DNA of 64,000 bases, from the IMG/VR virus record IMGVR_UViG_3300012211_000004, positions 1 to 64,000 of that record; one strand, 5' to 3'. Under the pieces are notes generated by a model. That model did not search any database. It was not told where the DNA came from and saw nothing but the letters and a program-made list of their open reading frames with translations. The stretch's first letter is position 1, and each line of letters starts with the position of its first letter. A program made the translations under genes and the position numbers. Source of the DNA: a virus. Positions 50,289-57,564 of this stretch are shown here, one piece after another.

Positions 50289-50582
50289 GTGGCAAAACTA
50301 TATACAGCCAAGGCAAAGCAAGAGGCCCTCCGCTCCCTTGAGATTAAGCCCATAGATGGGAAGCTGACAGGAAGGGAAGCTGCTCAGGTCCTAGAATGGA
50401 GAGCGAAGCAAGAGTTCGGCATAGATCGTAAATACGATGATGCCTCTCTTCGCAAGCATGTCCAGCATGGGAACCTGCATGCAGATCCTGATAATCGTGG
50501 AAGTCGATACTTAGTTGAGGAAATCTTCGATTTGGGGATCTATCCAGCCAGAGGACGACCAAGAAAAGAAGCTACTGTTTGA
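50289..50582 (+). CDS. Hypothetical DNA-binding-like protein, 97 aa
   Basis: From the GTG at 50289 with SD AAGGAGG. HTH-like segment KLTGREAAQVLEWRAKQEFG and a basic C-terminus (RGRPRKEATV, AT-hook-like). The upstream in-frame TTG coincides with the -35 and is not a start. Probably an early regulator. Confidence 0.65.
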   Translation: MAKLYTAKAKQEALRSLEIKPIDGKLTGREAAQVLEWRAKQEFGIDRKYDDASLRKHVQHGNLHADPDNRGSRYLVEEIFDLGIYPARGRPRKEATV

Positions 50583-50724
50583 ATGCCGTTTTTAGCCTCC
50601 CTGTAGCGTTTTTTTTGGCAGAGATGATTTGCTCATCGATGTCTCGGACGGCTAAATTTTGCTCGCTCAGAAATCGCTATATTGACCCTTCTAGGGCATA
50701 TCGTAAAAACAAAGGAGAAGAGAA

Positions 50725-50979
50725 TTGACAACCCGACGGATTGGAATGGAATGTTGTGCATGTGGGCTCATCTTCAGTGGAGAAGGTGCCTTCAAAAAGC
50801 ATAGAACGGGCACATATGGCCTGGGCGTCCCTGCTAGCAACGGCGTAACAAAATACGCAAAGCATGAAAGAAGATGCCTAACAGAGGAAGAGATAAAAGG
50901 AAAGGGTTTATCTCAGAATGAAAAAGGATTGTGGACAACAGCCACAGAAGAGACCACCGAAGAAGAACAGGAGAACTGA
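50725..50979 (+). CDS. FDXHR-like zinc-binding protein
   Basis: 84 aa from TTG with SD GGAG. CCACGLIFSGEGAFKKHRTG places a CxxC before an Fxx-His-Arg motif as in the FDXHR zinc-binding family common in phages. A conserved-looking end (LTEEEIKGKGLSQNEKGLW) follows. Function unknown. Confidence 0.65.
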   Translation: MTTRRIGMECCACGLIFSGEGAFKKHRTGTYGLGVPASNGVTKYAKHERRCLTEEEIKGKGLSQNEKGLWTTATEETTEEEQEN

Positions 50980-51168
50980 ATGCAAGAACTCTCAACTGAA
51001 GCAAAACAGATGCTTCACATGATTTTGAGGCGATTAACCTATACCGAGATACGTATGCATATATTAGACGGCAAGAAGTATCTAGTTGTATGTGATGAAT
51101 TGGACGCTCTACAGCGACAATTAGAGAAGGATATATTAGAAGTGGGGAAAGAAGGTAAGAGCGATTGA
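50980..51168 (+). CDS. Hypothetical protein, 62 aa
   Basis: SD CAGGAG. Helical, charged (LSTEAKQMLHMILRRLTYTE). Adjacent to the FDXHR gene without gap; its last bases overlap the next start. No family recognised. Confidence 0.55.
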   Translation: MQELSTEAKQMLHMILRRLTYTEIRMHILDGKKYLVVCDELDALQRQLEKDILEVGKEGKSD

Positions 51169-51401
51169 ATGAAGAATTGCGAGAGGCTATCGGTAGAGCA
51201 GCATATGAAGCTGCTCTAGGCGATGATATGATACTGTCATGGGCTCAGCTCACCGAAGAGGCCAAAGAGGTCAATCGAAGGTCTGCTGAGGCTGCTGTAG
51301 TTGCGGCTAATCAGTGGATGAAGCGAGACCTTGAGCAGCAATTAGGCATACGAAACGAGAGTGCTGATGTTGTATCGATTGATGAGCAGAAAGGAAACTG
51401 A
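51165..51401 (+). CDS. Hypothetical protein, 78 aa
   Basis: TTG start overlapping the previous stop (TTGA). Ala/Glu-rich helical protein. Last gene of the rightward set; AAGCAGC/GCTGCTT lies shortly downstream and could form a weak terminator. Function unknown. Confidence 0.55.
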   Translation: MNEELREAIGRAAYEAALGDDMILSWAQLTEEAKEVNRRSAEAAVVAANQWMKRDLEQQLGIRNESADVVSIDEQKGN

Positions 51402-51578
51402 GCAAACAAAAAGCAGCTCTGGGTAGCTACTCCCTTTGCTGCTTCTCGCCCCAAGGTCCGCTGTACATCGGCCAGCCATCCGTCGACGGCTGTTCTCCCT
51501 GACAATTCCTAATTTTGGTGATGGGCTGCATTATACCAATATCCTCAAGTCCTGGCAAGAGATACGGGCGTGTGTATC

Positions 51579-52019
51579 TTAGATTTTGCGAAGCTTCCTA
51601 TTCTCCTGGCTATATATCTGTGTCCACTCTATTTGTTCCCCAAAGTGGACTACCTCGACTATATACCTGTCTAGCAACTCATCTATGATGGTGCTTGCAT
51701 GGCAGGTATTAAACTTGCGACATTGACAGAGCAATATCAGATCATATCCCTCATACAGATACGTCATGAGCCCTTTCAGACCTGTATCAATATCCGCTAT
51801 TTTGATATAGCCGCTCTTGTACCCGAGATTGCCAAGGAACTTGCCAGCATAGCGATATTTCTCATTGTAGCGCGATTTGAGTGCTTCGCCTTTCCAGTAA
51901 TTGTCCCAAGACCAGGGCGTGATCCTAGTGTCGATGAGCAGCGTCTTAGAGCCTTCTAGCAGCTCGTCTATACGTTCCTTAGCCCCAGGCGTCGAGTATC
52001 CAATTGGGTAGACTTTCAC
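51579..52019 (-). CDS. DUF488 family protein
   Basis: 146 aa from the GTG at 52019 with SD AAGGAGG. Starts IGYSTPGAKERIDELL; TLLIDTRITPWS, then KYRYAGKFLGNLGY and LLCQCRKFNTCHASTIIDEL match the DUF488 pattern, including the conserved Cys/His. The biochemical role of DUF488 is unknown. It terminates a leftward operon. Confidence 0.8.
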   Translation of the reverse strand: MKVYPIGYSTPGAKERIDELLEGSKTLLIDTRITPWSWDNYWKGEALKSRYNEKYRYAGKFLGNLGYKSGYIKIADIDTGLKGLMTYLYEGYDLILLCQCRKFNTCHASTIIDELLDRYIVEVVHFGEQIEWTQIYSQENRKLRKI

Positions 52020-52291
52020 GGTGCAGCCTCCTTATCTACGATGGTCCAATGATGGGCATGACACATGCCATCAAGAGACACATACATGCTTCCGCCATCA
52101 GAGAAACGTGCAACAAGATTGGGGGATTTCCATTCAAAAACTTTGTCTTTTTCCTCTTCCATCTTAGCTATTTGCCCCTCATACCTATGGGGTGCCTTGC
52201 TGCTAGTAAATGGTACAAACGTACCATTTAGCATAACGCCATCTCGAAAACGGACGGTATCTCCTGCCTTAAAAACTGGCTCTTCGTTCAT
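52016..52291 (-). CDS. KOW-like small protein
   Basis: 91 aa from the ATG at 52291, which overlaps the upstream stop. The start PVFKAGDTVRFRDGVML resembles KOW/SH3-like beta barrels, as in the protein at 56693. The remainder is beta-rich with a Trp. Function unknown. Confidence 0.6.
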   Translation of the reverse strand: MNEEPVFKAGDTVRFRDGVMLNGTFVPFTSSKAPHRYEGQIAKMEEEKDKVFEWKSPNLVARFSDGGSMYVSLDGMCHAHHWTIVDKEAAP

Positions 52292-52734
52292 ACCGTCACT
52301 TCCTGAGCATTGCACTCGCAGAGCTGCAACCAGCACTTGCTGCACCGTTCCGTCTCTGGAATGTCCTCCAGAGTCACCCGCTTTAGCAGCCAGCCAGCAT
52401 CGGTCTCGTAGCGGAAGCCCTGCAGCACCTCGGTCACGGCATCCACACCATACTTGATCTTGGCACATCGTAGCCCTAGCAGCTCCCCATCGAAGATACC
52501 TACAGCAATAGGCGTGATGTCATCCCATTTTCGCCTGGGTCCCGTGAAATCGGGCAAAGGATCATTGTACAGAGGCTCCTCAAATGCTTCCTGCTTTATC
52601 CAATCCAGGCAGCTACGACATACATATCCCTTTGGCGGGAAGGCAGTCCATTCATGCCGACGCCGCCATATCTGCATGAAATTAATTTCTGATGCGGGGC
52701 TGTCCATTCTTATCCCACATGCTGCACATCTCAT
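52288..52734 (-). CDS. Zinc-binding hypothetical protein, 148 aa
   Basis: Two Cys pairs at the start (CAACGIRM, then CRSC near residue 40) and two more at the end (CSKCWLQLCEC), which may form two zinc sites. The central region is alpha/beta. Early operon; no recognised family. Confidence 0.6.
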   Translation of the reverse strand: MRCAACGIRMDSPASEINFMQIWRRRHEWTAFPPKGYVCRSCLDWIKQEAFEEPLYNDPLPDFTGPRRKWDDITPIAVGIFDGELLGLRCAKIKYGVDAVTEVLQGFRYETDAGWLLKRVTLEDIPETERCSKCWLQLCECNAQEVTV

Positions 52735-52747
52735 CTCTTCACCTTTT

Positions 52748-52951
52748 CTACTGTACTACTCCAAACGCTCTAAACGCGCTACGAACTTCTTCTTCACTAT
52801 GCTGCGGAATACCCGTAACCTCAGCGTGATGCTCCACTGAGAAGTGACACCAGCAGTCTCTATCGTTGCAATATGGCTCGTCTTGGCTATGACTTGTCAT
52901 CATGGCAATATCTTGTGTATCATCAGTTATGAGGACTGTCTGTTTCGACAT
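52748..52951 (-). CDS. Hypothetical protein, 67 aa
   Basis: From the ATG at 52951 with SD GGAAAGGAC. Contains CNDRDCWCHFSVEHH, a possible metal site. A hairpin lies just upstream (52966-52986). Function unknown. Confidence 0.6.
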   Translation of the reverse strand: MSKQTVLITDDTQDIAMMTSHSQDEPYCNDRDCWCHFSVEHHAEVTGIPQHSEEEVRSAFRAFGVVQ

Positions 52952-52965
52952 TGGGAGTCCTTTCC

Positions 52966-52986
52966 GGGCCAGCAACTATCTGGCCC
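52966..52986 (-). other. Leader hairpin
   Basis: GGGCCAG (52966-52972) and CTGGCCC (52980-52986), a perfect 7-bp stem directly before GGAAAGGA and the start of the 52951 gene; another member of the recurring hairpin leaders. Confidence 0.6.
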
Positions 52987-53002
52987 TTTCTTCACATTTT
53001 AC

Positions 53003-53386
53003 CTACACAGACGCTATAGCCGCTTCAATCGCCCGACGCTCAGCAGCCTTGTCTTTCGTGTCCCGACCAGCTGCACGCAACTGGAACTTTGCCAGCGTCG
53101 CAGCTTCGATCTGAGCTTGGCTATAGTCGAAGCGAGGAAACAGATCAAATGCGAACTCTTCAAGCTCATCATGCCGTCCCTGAGAGCTGAGGCAGACGGC
53201 ATAGTACAGCACGTCTGTCAACTCTTCAGGAGCATATTCCGTCTCATGCAGCTCTTCAACCTCTGCCTGATACTTTGCTGCAAGAATATCCACATCCTGC
53301 AAATGATCCTCTCCACGCTGATGCTTCGCGATTTGAAGTGCAAGAGCAACAATCTGCTCTTGAAACTCTCTTGAGAATGAAAACAT
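53003..53386 (-). CDS. MazG-like NTP pyrophosphatase domain protein
   Basis: 127 aa from the ATG at 53386, preceded by GAAAGG (the longer frame to 53407 has no SD). The helical core with AEVEELHETEYAPEELTDVL provides the ExxE...EExxD metal-binding pattern of MazG-type enzymes. Phage MazG-like proteins hydrolyse nucleotides or (p)ppGpp-related compounds. The catalytic pattern is not complete enough to be certain. Confidence 0.5.
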   Translation of the reverse strand: MFSFSREFQEQIVALALQIAKHQRGEDHLQDVDILAAKYQAEVEELHETEYAPEELTDVLYYAVCLSSQGRHDELEEFAFDLFPRFDYSQAQIEAATLAKFQLRAAGRDTKDKAAERRAIEAAIASV

Positions 53387-53438
53387 GTATTTGCCTTTCT
53401 TGTCCATAATTCACTAAAAAGATGCACTACTCTGTCTT

Positions 53439-53669
53439 TCAATCATCCCACTCAGGGCCTCGATACTGCTCACGTTCAGCTCTCATTTGCACGAGTCTGT
53501 CATTGAGCCAAGAATAATCCTTCTTTGGAGCAGGACCTGGGACATAATCCTCTTCAGTTAGGTTCTGGAGAGCTTGTTGTGTCGCAGGAGAGACACAACC
53601 ATAGTGTGCTATCTCCTGGTCTTGCTGCTCTACGAGACGATCAAAGTTACTTAGAGTGTCGTCTGACAT
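53439..53669 (-). CDS. Hypothetical protein, 76 aa
   Basis: From the ATG at 53669 with SD AAAGGAA. Acidic and polar, with little predicted fold (QQALQNLTEEDYVPGPAPKK). Overlaps the Cys-rich small gene upstream. Function unknown. Confidence 0.55.
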   Translation of the reverse strand: MSDDTLSNFDRLVEQQDQEIAHYGCVSPATQQALQNLTEEDYVPGPAPKKDYSWLNDRLVQMRAEREQYRGPEWDD

Positions 53670-53793
53670 GATTTGTTCCTTTCTGCCCTCTACTACAATG
53701 GTAGAGATGCATTGCTTCACACTTCGCACAATATCTACAGTTACACCACCTACATATGACTTTCAGTGTGCCGCATATCGAACACTTGTACAT
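53647..53793 (-). CDS. Cys-rich zinc-binding peptide, 48 aa
   Basis: Found by reading the gap: the ATG at 53793 has a perfect AAAGGAGGTGATAT SD. Residues 4-33 carry ten Cys/His-type ligands in CSIC, CRWCNC and CRYCAKC clusters, followed by a basic tail. The layout suggests two zinc sites. It overlaps the next start by 23 bp. Real because of the SD and composition; function unknown. Confidence 0.65.
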   Translation of the reverse strand: MYKCSICGTLKVICRWCNCRYCAKCEAMHLYHCSRGQKGTNHVRRHSK

Positions 53794-53892
53794 ATATCAC
53801 CTCCTTTCATTCCTCTCTATTCAGTTATAAGGCTAAGGTCTTCCATGCCTCTAAAAGGTCCGTTTAACTTCTTTAGCCTAGAAATAGAGCTA

Positions 53893-54795
53893 TTAGCTCT
53901 TTACTGCTCTTTCTAAGCAGTGATAGAAGTACTCCATATCGCTACCATGCTTCATTGCTTCTCTTGAAGCTTGTGTCACCTTGGATTTGAATATCTCCTC
54001 GTCTTCCAGGGGACAATCTAAGTACAGTTGGGCTATCCTCTGCGTGTGCGCTTTCCTGTTCCAGTACTCACCAGCCGCTTTTAGGAGGTCCTTGACGTAT
54101 GGCTCTAGGTAGAATGCTCCTATCGGTTTTTTATTTTGAGATAAAGATGGATTGACTTCTGTATTTTTTGATAAAGTCTGTAAACTTCTGGAATCTATTG
54201 TAGGGGAGTTTGTGCTTAGTCCGCTAACAGTAACGTTAGCGTCGCTTACAACATCGTTGCCCTCGCTAACGTTACTGTTGCCCTCGCTAACGTCATTGTT
54301 AGCGTCGCTTACAGTAGGACTGTTGCCCTCGCTAACAGTAACCTCTCTGTAGGTCCCCCATAGTACTGGCTTGTGAGCTGGTTTGTCCCATGACTCAACA
54401 AAGCGGGTATTGTCACTCCATATTCTTTCCAGGTGGATATGGAGATAGGTCTGAGTTCTGCCCTCTTTCCCTGTTGTGGGGTCTATTGGCTTCGCATCGA
54501 AGAAGGTCACATAGCCTATAGCCTGTAGTTGGTCTAGGATACCCTCACGCGGATCTTTCCCTTCCCTGTTTCTCAACATAGTGTGTTTCACACCAGTGAT
54601 AGCAGCTATTTCCCTAAGAGAGAGTTTGTATGGTCCCTCTCGCTCTTTCATCGTTTTGCCAGCTCCTAACCATGTCATTGCTATAAGTGCTGAAAGAGCC
54701 CATTTAGCCTGTATAGATATATCTGATAGTCCATAGAGAACGATGTGGGGAATTTGCCCAAAGGTCCCGTTCTCAGCTTTCTTTCTTTCATCCAT
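53893..54795 (-). CDS. Replication initiator-like protein with winged helix
   Basis: 300 aa from the ATG at 54795 (a GTG at 54813 is an alternative). Residues 20-130 resemble phage replication proteins with a winged helix (ALSALIAMTWLGAGKTMKER, then SLREIAAITGVKHTMLRN). A Ser/Asn/Val-rich repeated linker (about 160-215) carries short direct repeats in the DNA. The C-terminal domain is helical with Trp. Similar to lambda O-type proteins whose origin lies in the gene. A role in replication is inferred. Confidence 0.6.
   Translation of the reverse strand: MDERKKAENGTFGQIPHIVLYGLSDISIQAKWALSALIAMTWLGAGKTMKEREGPYKLSLREIAAITGVKHTMLRNREGKDPREGILDQLQAIGYVTFFDAKPIDPTTGKEGRTQTYLHIHLERIWSDNTRFVESWDKPAHKPVLWGTYREVTVSEGNSPTVSDANNDVSEGNSNVSEGNDVVSDANVTVSGLSTNSPTIDSRSLQTLSKNTEVNPSLSQNKKPIGAFYLEPYVKDLLKAAGEYWNRKAHTQRIAQLYLDCPLEDEEIFKSKVTQASREAMKHGSDMEYFYHCLERAVKS
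54222..54351. repeat. Iteron-like repeats inside the replication-protein gene
   Basis: The units GTTGCCCTCGCTAAC (three copies, near 54256, 54277 and 54323) and GTTAGCGTCGCTTACA (near 54235 and 54299) are spaced by about 21-24 bp. In protein they give VSEGN and VSDAN repeats. Their position within a replication gene recalls the lambda origin in gene O. Confidence 0.5.
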
Positions 54796-54829
54796 GATCC
54801 GCTCTACTACCACTATGAGGAGGATAAGA

Positions 54830-54853
54830 GGGAGTCAGGACCGTCTGACTCCC
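54830..54853 (-). other. Leader hairpin
   Basis: GGGAGTCA (54830-54837) and TGACTCCC (54846-54853), a perfect 8-bp stem between the 59-aa gene and the replication-protein start. Confidence 0.55.
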
Positions 54854-54859
54854 TGAATA

Positions 54860-55039
54860 CTACCAGTTACTCTGATGAAAAAATGCTACATATGCCGCTC
54901 GCTTCTCAGACTCGCTGAGGTCACAATATCGGACCTGGACCAGCTTGCCCTGGCGAATAGCATTGACGAGTTCAGTGTCAAATTGGCTGGTAGCAGTGGT
55001 CTGTGTAGAGGGTTGCATTTCTTGTGTAAGATGTGTCAT
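54860..55039 (-). CDS. Hypothetical protein, 59 aa
   Basis: Read from the gap: ATG at 55039, stop at 54860. Polar Gln/Thr-rich start (MTHLTQEMQPSTQTTATSQF) and a helical basic C-terminal half (YCDLSESEKRAAYVAFFHQS). It stands first in the leftward operon below a good promoter, with a weak SD (AGAAAGA). Composition looks like a natural protein. Confidence 0.55.
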   Translation of the reverse strand: MTHLTQEMQPSTQTTATSQFDTELVNAIRQGKLVQVRYCDLSESEKRAAYVAFFHQSNW

Positions 55040-55062
55040 ACTGTATCTGTCTTTCTGAACTA

Positions 55063-55078
55063 GGAACCCGGAGGTTCC
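55063..55078 (-). other. Leader hairpin
   Basis: GGAACC (55063-55068) and GGTTCC (55073-55078) with a 4-nt loop, between the leftward promoter and the 55039 gene. Confidence 0.5.
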
Positions 55079-55160
55079 AACTTAGGCCCTTTGCTGTATC
55101 AGAGCGAGGGGTCTTTTTTTTGTTGTCTTCGAGTACTTTTGGTTGATTTTCAAAAGCCTC

Positions 55161-55189
55161 TTGACAAACATCGATTGTACAGATATACT
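55161..55189 (+). promoter_or_regulatory. Rightward promoter, overlapping pair
   Basis: TTGACA (55161-55166) and TATACT (55184-55189), 17 bp apart. Its -10 shares bases with the leftward promoter's -10. GTGAG-ACAT-CTCAC (55228-55241) nearby may be an operator. It would drive the 55296-61864 genes. Confidence 0.6.
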
Positions 55190-55213
55190 AACACATAAGC
55201 AGTTAGTTGTCAA
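55185..55213 (-). promoter_or_regulatory. Leftward promoter, overlapping pair
   Basis: On the minus strand TTGACA (55213-55208) and TAGTAT (55190-55185), 17 bp apart, heading to the 55039 gene and replication operon. The two -10 boxes overlap, so both promoters cannot be open at once. Confidence 0.6.
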
Positions 55214-55295
55214 GACAGTTGTTTAAAGTGAGACATCTCACAGAAATGGAGTGATGTATAATTACTGCTAGCTGTCTAGAAGGATGTACAGACAT

Positions 55296-55553
55296 ATGAT
55301 TGGACAGAATCTAATCAACTGGGAGGCCCTAGTGGCTATGACGCAACCGAGAAAAGAAGATTGCCTCTCAATCGATGACGCGGCAGCTAGCCTGAAGATG
55401 AGTAGGGGGACTCTCTACTCATACATGAACATGATTAGTGCTCAGAGATTGAGATTTTTCAAGGACAAGCGCACATATATCATGAAAGCGGATATAGAGC
55501 GCATACGTTTACTAAAAGGCGGTGAACAACAGAAAGAGAAAGAAGGTATGTAG
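55296..55553 (+). CDS. Excisionase-type HTH protein
   Basis: 85 aa from the ATG at 55296 (ATG 55284 is also in frame). Core: CLSIDDAAASLKMSRGTLYS, then RTYIMKADIERIRLL, the pattern of excisionase/MerR-like HTH_17 domains. First gene of the rightward operon; probably a DNA-binding regulator. Confidence 0.7.
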   Translation: MIGQNLINWEALVAMTQPRKEDCLSIDDAAASLKMSRGTLYSYMNMISAQRLRFFKDKRTYIMKADIERIRLLKGGEQQKEKEGM

Positions 55554-55554
55554 G

Positions 55555-56079
55555 ATGAAGTACTGGTACATGGACGCAACAAAACGAACGCATGTTGCAG
55601 TATACAAGAACTACAAGTTGATGCAACGTGACGTTGAACGCGCTGCACAATATCGTTGGGTGCCACAAACATCGGCTGCGCAAGGTGGTCGTGGGAGTGC
55701 GCTAGCAGTACTCGGAGGCGCTGCGGTGCTAGGACCTGTTGGCATGGTTATGGGTGCTGCTCATAGAGGTAAGGGATCAATCACGATGACCTTTATTCGT
55801 GAGCAAGGGTGGCAACCTCCGACAGCAGAAGAGATGAAAGCCCTACGAGACCAGCAACTTGCACTACGTACACAGCAGTCAGAGCAAGCGATGCGGGTGC
55901 TAAAGGTGATTGGGTTGGTGCTCTACGTGATCTACATCGGCTTATGGCTGGCGGGTGTCTGGCTCGTTATCGGTGGCATCCTTGCCCTGTTCAAGCTTCC
56001 TGTGGGACACACGATGCTAGCGCAACTGCCGACTGTGCTCTACCTGAAGAAGCAAAAGCAGCAGGAAGGGGGTGAGTGA
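55555..56079 (+). CDS. Membrane protein, 174 aa
   Basis: From the ATG at 55555 with GAAGG upstream. Hydrophobic segments near residues 48-68 (ALAVLGGAAVLGPVGMVMGA) and 112-145 (IGLVLYVIYIGLWLAGVWLV), separated by a polar helical part with a Gln-rich stretch. Probably two membrane regions. Function unknown; in the operon leading to the FtsK-like gene. Confidence 0.65.
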   Translation: MKYWYMDATKRTHVAVYKNYKLMQRDVERAAQYRWVPQTSAAQGGRGSALAVLGGAAVLGPVGMVMGAAHRGKGSITMTFIREQGWQPPTAEEMKALRDQQLALRTQQSEQAMRVLKVIGLVLYVIYIGLWLAGVWLVIGGILALFKLPVGHTMLAQLPTVLYLKKQKQQEGGE

Positions 56080-56288
56080 TGAATGATACAGAAGTAGAGC
56101 TATTAGAGATCTTGCGCAAGATGAGGTCTCTTGGCTCGTTAGGCGATGCTGAGCAAGAGTTACGTATGGCAGGATCATATCTTGCAGGAGCGGTAACAGC
56201 CCTTGCAGCAGATACGCCGTATGTAGAGTTGTCGCTCAAGATTGTAGCGACATATGCGAGTACGTTTGAGCCAGGAGCGATAACATGA
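56076..56288 (+). CDS. Hypothetical protein, 70 aa
   Basis: Start overlaps the previous stop; two Met codons. A small helical protein (VELLEILRKMRSLGSLGDAE) with moderate hydrophobicity in the second half. No family recognised. Overlaps the next start (ATGA). Confidence 0.6.
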   Translation: MMNDTEVELLEILRKMRSLGSLGDAEQELRMAGSYLAGAVTALAADTPYVELSLKIVATYASTFEPGAIT

Positions 56289-56692
56289 ATGACGCGCTAG
56301 GCAGGATTGAGAAGCTCGAAGAAGAAGTTGCCAAGCTGAAACAGCAAGTGACTGAGCCTATGAGGGTGACTCGGATAGAGCTTGATCCGGGCGGTATCCA
56401 GAACGGGCTAGACGCTCATGCTGAGATCTTGAAAGAGCTTTCAGCAGAGCAGAAGAGCCAAGGTGAGTTGCTGCAAGTGCTCTTCAATCAGAGCGGCCAG
56501 CAGGCTACTGACATAGGTGTGCTCAAGCAAGATGTGAGCACCTTGAAGACCGATGTTAGCACGCTCAAGCACACTGTAGCGCGTTTAGAGCAAAAGATGG
56601 ATGAAGGTTTTCAGGATATGGAGAAGCGCTTCGATGCTATCGCTGAGGTGCAGAAGCTGATCCTGGAGCGTTTGCCAGAGAAAGGGGAATAG
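56285..56692 (+). CDS. Coiled-coil protein, 135 aa
   Basis: Starts in the previous stop. Heptad repeats (KLEEEVAKLKQQV) and, from residue 75, a strong coiled coil with a direct repeat (VSTLKTDVSTLKHTV) and a charged end. No membrane segment. It may act as a scaffold or partner of the nearby membrane ATPase system; function unknown. Confidence 0.6.
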   Translation: MNDALGRIEKLEEEVAKLKQQVTEPMRVTRIELDPGGIQNGLDAHAEILKELSAEQKSQGELLQVLFNQSGQQATDIGVLKQDVSTLKTDVSTLKHTVARLEQKMDEGFQDMEKRFDAIAEVQKLILERLPEKGE

Positions 56693-56890
56693 ATGAACGA
56701 ATTCAAGCCTGGCGACAGGGTAGTTGTCGGCCCTGGATGTCATGATACGCAATATTGTGGGCATGTGGGCGTTGTGTTGCAGGTCATTCAACCGAATAGT
56801 GATGGGCAAGGCAACCGTGTGAGTCTTGATAGTCCAGTAAATCATCAATGCCTGTTCTGGTTTCGCGATGACGAGCTGGTTAAACAGTAA
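56693..56890 (+). CDS. KOW-like small protein, 65 aa
   Basis: Follows the coiled-coil gene without gap. NEFKPGDRVVVGPGCHDTQY is a beta-barrel start like that at 52016-52291; two Cys and His residues follow. Function unknown. Confidence 0.6.
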   Translation: MNEFKPGDRVVVGPGCHDTQYCGHVGVVLQVIQPNSDGQGNRVSLDSPVNHQCLFWFRDDELVKQ

Positions 56891-56900
56891 TTCGCAAGCT

Positions 56901-56934
56901 CAGCGCCCGACAGACGGCAAAATCCCGGGCGCTG
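56901..56934 (+). other. Strong hairpin ahead of the 57033 gene
   Basis: CAGCGCCCG (56901-56909) and CGGGCGCTG (56926-56934) are perfectly complementary, with a second hairpin-like region (GGGCT...AGCCC) following at about 56955-56990. No T run follows, so a processing or leader role is preferred over termination. Confidence 0.5.
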
Positions 56935-57032
56935 GCTTTGACCCTGAATAGACCAGGGCTAAGACGGATGATACATCAGGTCTAGCCCCGGAGACAATCT
57001 GAACGAGAGTTCGAAGGAGGCTAGGATTTTTT

Positions 57033-57230
57033 ATGTCTAGAATAGACATAACAAACGAGCAATTAAGCCTAGATGAGGCAGTAGAGCTTATCAATGCTGC
57101 TATTGCAGAAGGCGATGCAAGCAAGGCGCGACGGCTAGAGGTGCTGGTGAGCGCATTAGGATCTGATGAGCCGAATTGGCTCAAAGAGCAATGGCAGGAG
57201 TGGCAGCAAGAGCAGGGAGGGGGAGCATGA
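57033..57230 (+). CDS. Hypothetical helical protein, 65 aa
   Basis: SD GAAGGAGG. Helical, acidic (LSLDEAVELINAAIAEGDAS), ending in a Gln/Trp-rich helix. Coupled to the next gene by overlap. No family recognised. Confidence 0.6.
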   Translation: MSRIDITNEQLSLDEAVELINAAIAEGDASKARRLEVLVSALGSDEPNWLKEQWQEWQQEQGGGA

Positions 57231-57460
57231 GTAGCAGGCAGTATACGTATAGTGAAGTCTCATTCCTCTCTACGCTTGAAGAGGCATATGAGCAACAATT
57301 CCATGGCCATGGCGAGCGCTTCATGAGAGAGGATGTTGAGGAGTTTGCCAGGGGAAGATGTGAGATGACATTATATTGTGATCTTGTCGCGCATGGAGAT
57401 ATTACATTCGCGCTTGATGGAGAGATAGAAGGCATAGCAGTGCCAGAGGGAGCGTCATGA
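57227..57460 (+). CDS. Hypothetical protein, 77 aa
   Basis: From the ATG at 57227 overlapping the previous stop. Charged, mixed composition (FLSTLEEAYEQQFHGHGERF), with two Cys. No recognised motif. Its stop overlaps the start of a tiny membrane-protein frame. Confidence 0.55.
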   Translation: MSSRQYTYSEVSFLSTLEEAYEQQFHGHGERFMREDVEEFARGRCEMTLYCDLVAHGDITFALDGEIEGIAVPEGAS

Positions 57461-57564
57461 ATAAAGTAGAGATTGCATGGATCGTGCAGGTGGCGATAGT
57501 AGTGGTGATGCCATGGGCTTTGGATGCTTTGCGCAGGAAAGGGAAAAGATTATGGCGACTGTAG
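57457..57564 (+). CDS. Small membrane protein, 35 aa
   Basis: Read directly: the ATG overlaps the previous stop (ATGA), and the end overlaps the next start by 13 bp. Residues 6-22 (IAWIVQVAIVVVMPWAL) are one membrane span with a basic tail (RRKGKRLWRL). Tight coupling on both sides supports it. Confidence 0.5.
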   Translation: MNKVEIAWIVQVAIVVVMPWALDALRRKGKRLWRL

